Below are positions 32,592 through 43,060 of a DNA stretch of 64,000 bases, one piece after another. This DNA comes from Stagonosporopsis chrysanthemi. Lineage: Eukaryota; Ascomycota; Dothideomycetes; Pleosporales; Didymellaceae. The notes under the pieces were generated by a model. That model ran no database searches. It was not told the origin of the DNA and saw nothing but the letters and a program-made list of their open reading frames with translations. Position numbers and translations under genes: made by a program. Position 1 is the first letter of the stretch, and each line of letters starts with the position of its first letter. The DNA lies in contig JAFISE010000144.1 in assembly GCA_022560025.1 (NCBI GenBank), forward strand, positions 1 through 64,000. Direction: 5' to 3'.

Positions 32592-33777
32592 CATTTGCAA
32601 GCATCAGCGCGTGGTAGATTATTAGCGTCACAGAGAGATTGGAGGATAAAATCTGCTGGACAGGGTCCGGACAAGGCTGTGCTCGTGCGGCGTTCTCTCC
32701 GCTAGCAACCCTTCCATCAGTATCCGGCGTGTGGTGTGAGTAACGTGCGATCGCCCGTCTAGCGCGGTCATTCGGCGTTGGGGTATCTGGCGAGTACAAC
32801 ATTCAGTGTTATAGCTTGGGTGCGAGTAGTTACACAACTGCAGTGACCTATCGCATCCAAATGATATACTCCCCGTAGTCAAGATCGCGTCAAGTGGAGC
32901 CGAGCAAGTCAGTGGCATTGCGACTCGGCGCGCAATGCACCGAGGATTGTCGGAGCAACAGCACTGTCAGACATGGGACTCGGTGAAGATTTGTTTGCGA
33001 GATGGGGTGTCAAACACTCGTTGGGACTCAAGTTGCTCTATGGTATACAGCAAACACAATTAAAGCAAAGCGCAGATCAGGCAAAGCAGCCCGTGAGATG
33101 CCGCGCGTGGTGGAGCAAACGCCGGTCGGGTACTGAAGTGGCAGCGACATTATGCTGCGGGCAAAGCTGCCAAAGTCGGCAGTCACTACGATGTCCTGCG
33201 AGTGGGTAGAGAAACAGAGGTCGAGCGGTGAGATGGCTGAGGCATGATGATACATGATACTCTGCTGGTTGCGAGACTGGGTCAGATTCACATTCACATG
33301 CCAGAGCCGTCTTAGGGAACGACGCGTGACTTTGCCCCAGATTCTGGGCGCCCCGTGGAGATCAGATGCCAGCGGTGGTCTCAGGCGTCGCAGACCAACC
33401 ACAGCGTCGCAATTTGGCCGTCATGTGGTTGACGACCGAGCTTTGCGTCTTCACATGCGATGACAACAGCACTGTGTGTGTGAAACCCACAAGGGCATCA
33501 CGGGGAACCAGGAGAGAACAGTCGTCCTGCCGGACCCAGCGTGCCAGCCTACAAACAGCGCGCATTTCACTGGCTGGCCGCTGGCCGGCGCTGTGGGGAA
33601 TGGTCCGGGCCCGCTTGCACTGGCGCTCCCACGTCCTCTCTACATAGCCTCGGCACCGAGTGCGTGCAGGGAAATGCCACCGCCCGTACAAAGGCTACCG
33701 CCTCCGCACTTTTCTACCCGCATTTGCGCCCGTAGACCTTCTCTTCCGTTAACTTCTTTGCATTTGTATCCGCCAAA
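32592..33777. other. Intergenic, 1.2 kb upstream of the fumarate reductase
   Basis: No coding sequence supported. A pyrimidine-rich stretch at 33715-33760 directly precedes the FRD1 start, typical of strongly expressed fungal genes. Confidence 0.5.
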
Positions 33778-35855
33778 ATGACTGCGAAGGTTATCGTTGT
33801 TGGCGCTGGCTGTACGCGTCTCTCCACCACAAAGTAGCATCATGTGCACGACTAACGTGGCTCAGTGTCCGGCTTGAGCGCTGCTCACACCATCTACCTG
33901 GCTGGCGGCAATGTCGTTCTGCTCGACAAGAACAGTGAGTTTAGACGCCAGACGCATTCACAGCCGAAATCGTGAATGCTGACTTGACATCAGACTTCAT
34001 GGGAGGCAACTCCACTAAGGCCACATCCGGTATCAACGGTGCCCTGACAAGGACACAAGTTGACCACCAGATTGGCGACAGCGTCAAGCAGTTCTACGAC
34101 GACACACTGAAGTCTGCGCGAGACAAGGCGAGGCCAGACCTGATCAAGGTCCTGACCTACAAGTCTGCCGCAGCCGTCGAGTGGCTGATGGATGTCTTCA
34201 ACCTGGACCTGACTCTTGTCTCCCGTCTCGGGTGAGTTTTGTCCGAACGACGAATTTCTGTCGACGACTGACAAGAATGCAGTGGTCACTCCTTCCCCCG
34301 CACGCACCGTGGTCACGATGCCAAGTTCCCCGGTATGGCCATCACATACGCCCTGATGCAGCGATTCGAGGAGTTGGCTGAGGCCGAGCCCGAGCGTGTC
34401 CAGCTCGTCAAGAAGGCCAAGGTCACCAAGGTCAACATGGATGGCAACCGCACCACCGGTGTCACCTACGAATTCGGCGGCGAGGAGACAACTCTTGAGG
34501 GTCCCGTCATTCTCGCAACTGGTGGTTACGCCGCCGACTTCACAGAGGACTCTCTGTTGAAGAAGTGGAGGCCAGACACATTCGACCTCTCCACCACCAA
34601 CGGCGCCCACGCCACCGGTGACGGACACAAGATGTTGATGAAGATCGGTGCCCAGGGCATTGATATGGACAAGGTCCAGGTGCACCCCACAGGTCTCGTC
34701 GACCCCAAGGACCCCACCGCTAAGACCAAGTTCTTGGCTGCTGAGGCACTCCGCGGCGAGGGTGGTATCCTTCTCAACAGCAAGGGTCAGCGCTTCTGCG
34801 ACGATCTCGGTCACCGTGACTACGTCTCCGGGAAAATGTGGGAGGAGAAGGAGAAGGGTCAGTGGCCCATCCGCCTCGTTCTCAACTCCAAGGCCTCCAA
34901 CGTTCTTGACTTCCACACAAGGCATTACTCTGGCCGTGGTTTGATGAAGAAGATGTCCGGCAAGGAGCTTGCTAAGGAGATCGGCATCAACCCCGAGCAG
35001 CTTCAGGAGGAGTTCACAAGCTACAACGCCATTGCCAAGGGCGAGAAGAAGGACACATGGGGTAAGAAGTACTTCCACAACCTGCCTTTCGATATCAACG
35101 ACACGTTCCACGTTGCGTTGATGGAGCCCGTTCTCCACTTCACCATGGGTGGTATTGAGATCAACGACCAGGCACAGTGCCTGAACGACCAGGGCAAGCC
35201 CTTCGATGGCTTGTTCGTCTGCGGTGAGCTCGCTGGTGGTGTTCACGGTGCGAACCGTCTCGGTGGTTCGTCGCTTCTGGGCTGTGTTGTCTACGGCCGT
35301 GTTGCTGGTGACTCGGCATCGAAGTTCCTCTTCCAGCAGGCACTCAACAACGCCGGCGGGTCAGCAGTGTCCCGTCTCGGCCAGATCTCCCTTCACATCG
35401 ACCCCAGCACACCCGGAAAGATCTCGGTGGAGTGGGGCAGCGGTGTCCAGGGCGGTGCTCAGGCGCAGGTTCCCGGTGGCGATAGGGTAGCACAGCAGTC
35501 ACAGACATCGGCCGCACCCGTCATGAAGAGCGATGCCGACTCCAAGGACCCCGGCAAGGTCTCCAAGCCCAACCAGCCGGCCAAGTTCTCGATCCCCGAC
35601 AAGGAGTTCACACTCGAGGAGATTGCCAAGCACAACAAGAAGGACGATCTGTGGATCGCAGTAAAGGGTATCGTGATGGACGTCACCAACTGGACAGATG
35701 AGCACCCCGGCGGTCCTCAGGCGCTGTTCAGCCACATGGGCAAGGACGCGTCTGAGGAGTTTGAGATGCTCCACGACGACGAGGTCATTCCCAAGTACGC
35801 GCCCGAGATTGTCATTGGCAAGGTCAAGGGCCAGGAGGTGACACTCGAGTACTGA
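33778..35855 (+). CDS. FRD1: Soluble fumarate reductase fused to cytochrome b5
   Basis: A flavoprotein that reduces fumarate to succinate and reoxidises flavin or NADH (yeast Frd1/Osm1 family). Exons 33778-33811, 33866-33934, 33994-34231 and 34283-35855 give 637 aa. FAD binding is by VIVVGAGLSGLSA at residue 5. Active-site landmarks are GGNSTKATSGING, GHSFPRTHRG, HFTMGGIEI and GANRLGGSSLLG with the catalytic Arg. After a Pro/Ser/Lys linker, residues ~552-637 form a cytochrome b5 domain with DEHPGGPQAL and MLHDDEVI as the two haem histidines. There is no presequence, so it is probably cytosolic. Codon use is strongly biased to C-ending codons, which implies high expression and produces a long spurious antisense frame. 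Confidence 0.94.
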
Positions 35856-36192
35856 GGAGAGCGACGTTGTGTGCAGTGTACTTCTAGCATGTTCCCGAAT
35901 GATATCCTTTGCACGTTCAAAACATTGTTTTATACCTTGCTTGTGAAGATCACGACAACCATCATCAACCTAAAGTGATCATGGCCGCCGGATACGCGCA
36001 TGTGAATATTCGCAGAAACGGCTAGCCGTCGATCTGTCGTTGACCCTGATCGGCTTCCCCAGACCTCGGAGCTATCGCTCAACGGCCACGCAAGCTCGCA
36101 CTATCCAACACACGGCACCCCACCGCACTCGCGTCTTCCTCATCGACTGCAAAAATGCTGCGCTGGTGTCGCGCCTATCTTCCACTTCGATC
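35856..36192. other. Intergenic, 337 bases
   Basis: FRD1 3' UTR and promoter of the phosphoesterase gene. The frame upstream of 36193 stays open back to 36040 but begins with TTG, so it is treated as 5' UTR. Confidence 0.5.
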
Positions 36193-38273
36193 ATGACCGA
36201 GTACGACGACTATGGTGTTCCTGTCGGCGCATACCAGGAGCCGGACAGCTTCACCGGCCAGACCTACCGCACAGCGCGCGCCTTCTTCCTTTACCGCGTC
36301 AAGCCGCTCGTTGAGAGGAGAGTTGCGCAGGGGCGATGGAAGAGGGCTTTCAGTCTGGCGAATGCGCTGGTGCTGATGTGGTGGGTGGTGGTGTACTGGG
36401 GCGAGAGGGGGGCCTTTGACAGCGCGATTGGGAGCTGCAATTGGGATGCGTGGGAGGACTGGGTAGGTCGTGCAGTGTCGCATATACGAAGAGAGCTAAT
36501 TCTGAGCAGGAAGCAGGGGCAAATCCTCACCGTCTCGTCTTCGTTGCCGACCCCCAGCTCGTCGACCCGCATACGTACCCTGGCCGCCCATGGCCGCTCA
36601 ACCCGCTGACTATGAAGTACACCGACCAGTACATGCGCCGCGCGTACTCCCGCATCCAAACTGGTTTGTACCCCGACACGGTCTTCTTCCTCGGGGATTT
36701 GTTCGACGGCGGCCGCGAGTGGTCGACGCGCACAACCAAGTCGCCCGAGAAGCAGTACCAGCAGTATGGAGATAGCTACTGGATAAACGAATACCGTCGG
36801 TTTGGGAGCATTTTCTTCGAGCACTGGGGCGATGGAGGGGTGCAGCCGCGGCCGGGACAGCCTGGGAGGAAGTTTATAAGCAGCCTGCCCGGCAACCATG
36901 ATCTGGGCTTCGCAAAAGGCGTGCAGGTTGGAGTGCGGGACAGGTTCCATGCCTACTTTGGAGACGGCAATCGAATCGATGTGGTGGGCAATCACACTTT
37001 CGTTTCCATCGACAGCGTCTCCCTCAGCGCCCTGGGCGTGCCATCCTCACAGGAACTCGAAGAGCTATGGCGACCGACGGTCGATTTCCTCTCCAGCGTC
37101 AAAGAACAGAAGCGCAAGCTCATCCAACGCGAACTGCGCATCCAACAAGGCCTACGACCATACCCTGGCTTCGCCCACCGCGAGGTTCCCGCCCAGGACC
37201 TTGCAAAAGCTACCCTCCCGCACGCCGACGACGACGTCACGGAATTCCCCTCTATCCTCCTCACCCACGTGCCTCTCTACCGCGCCCCCGGTACCCCCTG
37301 CGGTCCGCAGCGCGAACACTGGCCCCCGACGCCTCCCCCCGCGGGCCAGACCGAGCCTCTCGACCGCGACGACCGCAACGCCATCTCCGTCAGCGGCGGA
37401 TACCAGTACCAGAACGTGCTGAACAAGGAGATCAGCGCTGACGTCGCAAGCAAGATCGGCGACGTGCGGTATGCCTTCTCGGGCGACGACCACGACTACT
37501 GCGAGCTGGTGCACCGCGGGTACGCATCGGGCGGCGGAGGCATCAAGGAGATCACGGTGAAAAGCATCAGCTGGGCCATGGGGGTCCGGCACCCGGGCTT
37601 CGTCATGGCCAGCCTGTGGAACCCCGTCGACAGGCACGGCAAGCCGCTCAACGGCGACGCGAGCAAAACACTGCAATCGCACCTGTGCCTGCTGCCGGAC
37701 CAACTGGGCCTCTTCATCCGCTACGCCCTGCTCTTCGGCCTCACGCTGGTCCTGTTCGGCGCCCGCGCCGCCCTCGTCGTCGCACGCGTCCTGCCCTCGT
37801 CCCACGCCGCCGCTGCAACAACACCCGGCCCGCTGCTCCCCACCACAGCCACCGCCCCAGACAAACGCTCACACCCGTCGTCCTTGTCGTCGTCGTCGTC
37901 CTCCTCTTCCGCCCCATACGCCCTCCACTCCCGCCCCACCCAGTCCCAGTCCCAATCCCTCTCCCTCTCCCGCCCCCGCACCTCCTCGCCCACCACCCTC
38001 GCCTCCCCACTGCCCCACCACCAGACCACGACGTACGAGCTCCCGCTCGTCGCGCACGCGGGGTACCACGGCGTGGATGACCGAATCAAAGAGGGTGAGG
38101 GAGATGAGGAGGATAAGAAGCGGATGAGAGGGTATGGAGGGGTGGGAACGAGGGGCAGGGGGAGGAGAAGGAAGAAAGGGGTCGCGCTGTTTAAGGAGGA
38201 GGTGAAAGGGGGGTTGGGGAGGGTGCTGGTTTGGGGGTTGGTGTGGTATTTTTGGTTGGTTTGGAGGGGGTGA
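36193..38273 (+). CDS. Cdc1/Ted1-family metallophosphoesterase (GPI ethanolamine-phosphate removal)
   Basis: An ER membrane enzyme of the Cdc1/Ted1/PGAP5 family that trims ethanolamine phosphate from GPI anchors during ER export. Exons 36193-36462 and 36510-38273 give 677 aa. An N-terminal membrane helix (LANALVLMWWVVVYWGERG) is followed by phosphoesterase motifs: VFVADPQLVD, FFLGDLFDGGRE, SSLPGNHD, ILLTHVPLYR and the family-specific AFSGDDHDYCE. C-terminal helices are GLFIRYALLFGLTLVLFGAR and VLVWGLVWYFWLVW. Between them lies a ~120-residue Ser/Pro/Thr-rich stretch encoded by very C-rich DNA, then a Glu/Gly/Arg-rich stretch from G-rich DNA. Both look expanded. ATG 36193 gives MTEYDDYGVPVG, a reasonable start. 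Confidence 0.88.
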
Positions 38274-38581
38274 TTTGGAAGAGAGAGAGATAAAGAGAGG
38301 GATAGAGAGGGGGGGGGGGAAAGCATAGGGTATTGGCGTAGGCGTATGGCGTTTCGGTTTAAAGAGGGGAGGAGGGTTTAGAACTCTAGACTCGCATCAT
38401 CTACATGACAGCGCTGCTCAAAGAATTTCTCAATATTTCAATATTCCAAATCCTTACTGCGCGACTCTGGCTGTCTGTGCATTTCTGTCCGCTCGGCTAC
38501 TTTGTGCTGTATGTATAGTACAGCAGGACGTGTATAGTACAGCAGGACGTTCCACACTTCCTTCGCCGTCGTCGACCGCAT
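38274..38581. other. Convergent 3' region, purine tract and tandem duplication
   Basis: Between the phosphoesterase and ALA1 stops. It begins with a GA-rich tract including G11 at 38309-38319 and ends with a perfect 19-bp duplication. Confidence 0.6.
38512..38549. repeat. Perfect tandem duplication of 19 bp
   Basis: The unit TGTATAGTACAGCAGGACG occurs twice with no spacer (38512-38530 and 38531-38549), 33 bases beyond the ALA1 stop codon, so probably in its 3' UTR. The identity of the copies suggests a recent event. Confidence 0.9.
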
Positions 38582-41225
38582 CTACAACCCCAGCTTCTCA
38601 ATCCACCTCCTCGCCTCCTCCACCCCCTCATCGACCTTGTCCGCATTGGTGCCCTGCCCAATCGCCGTCGGGGCACCCGGCTTCCCGCCCGCCTTGCCGC
38701 CAATAATCGGCGTAACGGCAGCGGCCCACTTGGGGCCGTCTGCGCCTTTGGCTTTGAAAGGCTGTGAGAGGTGGGGGGTTAGCATGTTTACACGCACAGC
38801 GTTGGTCAGGATACAAGACTCACCTCGGACACATAACATCCATGGACGACCTTGCCTTCGTCGGGGCTGGCGGCGAAGAGATACAGACTGCGGTCCTTGA
38901 GGGCGCTCTTGGGGCCGGAGACGGTCTTGACGACGTCGCTGATGGTCTTGCTGACGTTGGGGGAGTAGTCGACCTTTTGGACGAGGAAGGTGTGTTTGTC
39001 GTCCTCGAAGTGCTTGGTGACGAGGTCGAGGACCTTTTTCTGCTCGGCCTTGGCGGCGGCTTTTTGCGCGTCGAGGATGCTCTTGGAGATGTTGGTCATG
39101 CGGGCGCGGAAGCGGGATTTGGTGAGGGCGGAGATGGCGAGGTTGTTGAGGTCGGCTTGCGTGCGCTTTGCGTCGTTTTCCTTCTGCGGGCCGAAGGCGA
39201 GTTTCTCCAGCGCGTCGAGGCGGGTGGAGAAGTCGTTGGCGATGCGTTGCACGTCGTAGGCTTCTTGGCCGGTCACGGCAATGACGCGGCGGATGCCCTT
39301 TGCGATGCCGGACTCCTCGAGGATGACGAGCTCCTTGATCTCGCCCGTCTTGAGGACGTGGGTGCCACCGCAGAACTCGATGGAGAGCTTGCCCCAGGCG
39401 TCGTTCTTGGGGTCTGCGATCAGGTCGTCGACAGGGACGCCGACCGAGACGACGCGGACGGGGTCGGGGTAGGTCTCGCCAAAGACGGCGCGGAGGCCGT
39501 TGATGTCGCGGGCGACACTGAGAGGTACCTCCTTGGCGTAGACTTGCGAGTCCTGCTTGATGTAGTCTGAGGAGATCTTCTCGACCTTCTCGAGCTCGGC
39601 ATCGCTGAGACCAGCCTTGTGCGAGAAATCGAAACGGAGCTTCTCGGGTGCGACGAGCGAGCCCTTTTGGTCGACCTCATTTCCAAGCACTTCGCGGAGG
39701 GCGTAGTTGAGGACGTGGGTTCCGGTGTGGTTGTTGCGGATGGGACTCCTTCGCAGCTCGTCGAACTCGGCAATGACCTGGCTGCCGACGCTGAGCTCGC
39801 CTTCTCCGAGGTAACCCGTGTGCAGGACGTAGCCGGCATACACCTGGACATCATCGACTGTAAAGTCAGCCTCGCCGTCGATGACAAGCTTTCCAAAGTC
39901 AGCCTCCTGGCCACCCTGCTCGGCGTAGAAGTTGGTCTTGTCGAGCAGGATACCGAAGCGCTCGCCCTGAGGAACACCGTTTGTGCTCTTCAGGAACTGC
40001 TTGTTGTGGTAGATGGCCTTGATGGTGGAAGTGATGTTCTCACGACCGTACTTGGCGCTGTCGTCGGTCTTGGGGACTTCGGGCATGTTCTCGAGAGCAC
40101 CCAGGTCGTGGACATCGAGCTTGACCACGACACCGGCAGCCTTCTTGTCGCCCTTGCTAGCCTCACGTGCCTTCTCCTGCGCCTCCTCGACCTCCTTGTC
40201 GTTGATGTTGAGACCGCGCTCCTCGGCCATGAGCTTTGTGAGATCGACGGGGAAGCCGTACGTGTCGTACAGCCGCCATACATCGTCTCCGGGAAGGTCG
40301 TTGGAGCCCTTGGCCTTTGCCTTTTGCGCGTACTTCTCGAAGATGACCTCACCGCGGTCCAGCGACTTGGCGAAAGCCTTTTCTTCCTCGTCAAGGATCT
40401 CGATGATGTCCTGCTGCTTCTTCTTGATCTCCGGGAACATGTCGCCCATCTGCTCCACCAGTGTAGGGACAATCTTGGAGAAGAAGTCGCCAATCTCGGT
40501 CTCGAAGTACTTGCGGGCATAGCGGGCGCCTCGTCGCAGGACTCGTCGCACAACGTATCCGCGGCCGACGTTGTTGGGGACGCCGCCGTCGGCGATGGCG
40601 AAGGACATCATGCGCACGTGGTCTGCAACGACGCGGTAAGCGGTGTCGATGCCGTCCGGGTCTTCTTTGCCAAACTTGGCGTTGTAGGGTCGCGCGCCGG
40701 TGATCTCCTGGATGCGCTTGAACAGCGGTGTGAAGACGTCCGTGTCGTAGTTTGACATCTTCTTCTGCAGCAAGCAGACCAGGCGCTCGAAGCCCATGCC
40801 GGTATCGATGTGCTTGTTCGGCAGCGGTCGCAGCGACCGGTCGGCCTCGCGGTTGTACTGCATGAAGACGTTGTTCCAAATCTCAATGACCTCGGGGTCG
40901 TCTGCGTTGACCAGCTCGGCGGCGTTTCGGTACTCGCCGTTGACGGGCTCGCGCAGGTCGTAGTGGACTTCGGAGCAAGGGCCGCAAGGGCCCTGGTCGC
41001 CCATCTCCCAGAAGTTGTCCTTCATGTTGCCGGGCAGGATGTGGTCCTCGGGCACGCCGGCGCTCTTCCACAGCGCGAGGGCCTCGAGGTCTGGCTCGAG
41101 GCCGCCGGCCTGGTCGCCCTCGAAGTAGGTGACGTACAGGCGCTTGGGGTCAATGCCGTAGGTGCGTGTGAGCAGATCCCAGGTGAAGCCAATGGCCTCC
41201 TCTTTGAAGTAGTCGCCAAAGGACC

Positions 41226-41256
<31 letters not shown>

Positions 41257-41786
41257 GTAGCTGTCCTTGCCGACATCGTCGAGGTCGTTGTGCTTGCCGC
41301 CGGCGCGGATGCACTTTTGCGAGTTGGCGGCGCGCTTGAGGTGGGCAAAGTCGGACGAGGGGTCGACGGTGCCCTGGAAGATGGTCTTGTACTGGTTCAT
41401 GCCCGCGTTGGTGAAGAGCAGCGTGGGGTCGGACAGCGGGACGACCGAGGACGAGGGCACTGCATGGCGTCAGCGTCAATTGGGCTCTTGTGCTCGTGTG
41501 CTCGTGTGCGGCCGGGTGCCCCAGCGGCGTGCGTACCGAACGTGTGGCCGCGCTCCTTGAAGTAGTCGAGGAACGTCTGGCGCACTGTAGCGGCAGCCCA
41601 CTGCGGCTGGTCGTGGGTCGCCATGGTTGCGGCCGGCGCGTGTGCGAAGAGGGGCGGCGGAGGGGTGAAGCGCGCAGCGAGGGGGTGCGAGGGCGAGTGC
41701 TGCGGCGAGTGCTGCGGCGGGAGCAGGCGGCGGAGAGCGGTGCCGTGACTCAGATGGCGAGCTCTCGAGGAAGCGCGGTGGAGCAT
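38582..41786 (-). CDS. ALA1: Alanyl-tRNA synthetase, cytosolic and probably mitochondrial
   Basis: Charges tRNA-Ala. Exons are 41786-41537, 41459-38824 and 38761-38582. From the internal ATG 41624 (MATHDQPQWAAATVRQTFL) the product is 967 aa, the size of yeast Ala1. An in-frame ATG at 41786 adds 54 residues starting MLHRASSRARHLSHGTALRR: Arg/Ser-rich, without acids, a credible mitochondrial presequence. Class II motifs include LLFTNAGMNQYK, FFEMLGNWSFGDYF and DTGMGFERLVCLL. The editing domain carries HTGTHVLN (HxxxH) and FCGGTHVLK (CxxxH). The C-terminal exon encodes PIIGGKAGGKPGAPTAIGQG, the conserved C-Ala glycine-rich end. No separate mitochondrial AlaRS gene can be seen in this window; one gene serving both compartments is known in yeast. 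Confidence 0.95.
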
Positions 41787-42079
41787 CACAACCGTTGCCG
41801 CGGGGCAGAGAGGGAGGGAGCTAGTCGGTTCTGGAAACCCGCAGAAGCGCAGCAGGCAGAGGGCATAAACAGCCGGGGCGCGCGGCATCAGCAGCAGCGC
41901 CGGATCCGTCTACACACACGTACATGAAGGCGCGCTTGTCAGGAAAAGTCGGCAGTCCCCCATCGAGACACAGGCTGTGATGTATGGCGGCGCCCGTCAT
42001 AGCGCAGCGCAGCATAGACCAACACCACCACCACCACCACCACCACCACCACCGCCGCCACCGCCATGCGCCGCCCGCC
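41787..42079. promoter_or_regulatory. Divergent promoter between ALA1 and the 42080 gene
   Basis: About 290 bases, GC-rich, with a CAC repeat on the side of the + gene. If both genes start at their upstream ATGs (41786 and 41984) only ~200 bases remain. Confidence 0.5.
42023..42052. repeat. (CAC)n microsatellite
   Basis: About ten uninterrupted CAC units followed by CGC variants. If the gene used the ATG at 41984 this would encode a run of ten histidines; if it uses 42080 the repeat is in the 5' UTR. Confidence 0.85.
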
Positions 42080-42793
42080 ATGAGCGCACCGCACGGCACG
42101 AAGCGGGCGGCTGAGGGCTCGCTCGACGGCGAGCAGCGCCTGAGCAAGCGCTTCGACCTGCTGAACCTGGGTATGCTCTCTCTGCGCCGCCATGCCCCCC
42201 CGTCTGCACGGATGCTGACCGCCCCAGACAACACCAACAAGGCCGCACGCCTGTACATGCCCGTCCGGGGCTCTGCAGACGCCGCCGCCGCTGCAGCAGC
42301 AGCAGCAGCAGCAGCACACCCGCCTGCTCCAGGCACCCCGCACCCTCTGGCCCCCCAAGCCCGCCGCCCGCGCACCCCCGCCCCGGACGCGATGCTCGTC
42401 GAAGACACGCCGCACCGCGTGTACATCCACGACCTGGCCGCCGAGCTGAGCGACACCGACTCGGACTCGGAGCACCCGGTGTTCCTGTCCGACATTGAGA
42501 AGCACCTGTCGCGCATCCCGCGTCACGTGCTGCTGGGCCCGCCGCCCAGGCCCACCCCGCACAACCAGATGGTGCTGTACAACGTGCCCGCGAGCCTGAG
42601 CGTGCCGCACGAGCAGGATATTGTGCGCAAGGCCATTGTCGACGCCCGCCGCCGCATTCGCGAGAGCCAGGCGAGCGCGCTGGGGGAGCCTGAGCGTGTG
42701 CGGGGGGGCGAGAGAAGTGCCGAGGATGTTGATGCTGATGTTGGTGCTGGTGCTGGTGCTGATGCTGATGCTGATGCAATGGATCTGGATTGA
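42080..42793 (+). CDS. Unrecognised protein with acidic Ala/Asp tail, divergent from ALA1
   Basis: Exons 42080-42170 and 42228-42793 give 218 aa from MSAPHGTKRAAEGSL. The family is not known to me. The best-ordered segments are RLSKRFDLLNLDNTNKAARLYMPV, here named only by its position at residues 20-43, the DLAAELSDTDSDSEHPVFLSD region, LSRIPRHVLLGPPP, and MVLYNVPASLSVP followed by a charged helix (IVRKAIVDARRRIRES). A CAG/GCA repeat encodes a run of 12 alanines, and the C-terminus is a GA/DA repeat ending AMDLD. The intron is supported by GTATGC...CCCCAG and by the NLD join. An in-frame ATG at 41984 would add a His10 segment. No membrane or catalytic motif is visible; a nuclear protein is plausible. 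Confidence 0.7.
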   Translation: MSAPHGTKRAAEGSLDGEQRLSKRFDLLNLGMLSLRRHAPPSARMLTAPDNTNKAARLYMPVRGSADAAAAAAAAAAAAHPPAPGTPHPLAPQARRPRTPAPDAMLVEDTPHRVYIHDLAAELSDTDSDSEHPVFLSDIEKHLSRIPRHVLLGPPPRPTPHNQMVLYNVPASLSVPHEQDIVRKAIVDARRRIRESQASALGEPERVRGGERSAEDVDADVGAGAGADADADAMDLD

Positions 42794-43060
42794 GGGGAAG
42801 CCATGTACACGTCTGTAGTGTCTACGGCTATATACTCGACAAGTAGTACTACAACAGTAACCCTAACCAGCACCAGCACCGTCCTCTCGCCCGTCTCAAC
42901 AAACACAGACAACAATCAATCAATCCAATCAATCAACCAACAACGCCCCCAACTCATTCCCAATTCATAAACTCGTATCCATTATATCCTCAATCGCGCA
43001 TTTCATTACCCACCCACCCACGCAAGCATTGGCCCAGCCAGCACCCCACGCGCGCGCGCT

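Noticed and set aside
33990..35246. 418-codon open frame antisense to the fumarate reductase
   Set aside because: It mirrors the codon bias of FRD1 (C-ending codons leave few antisense stops), and its Leu/Val/Glu-rich product has no domain.
39619..40755. 378-codon open frame antisense to ALA1
   Set aside because: Same cause: strong codon bias of the synthetase gene. No independent start context or domain.
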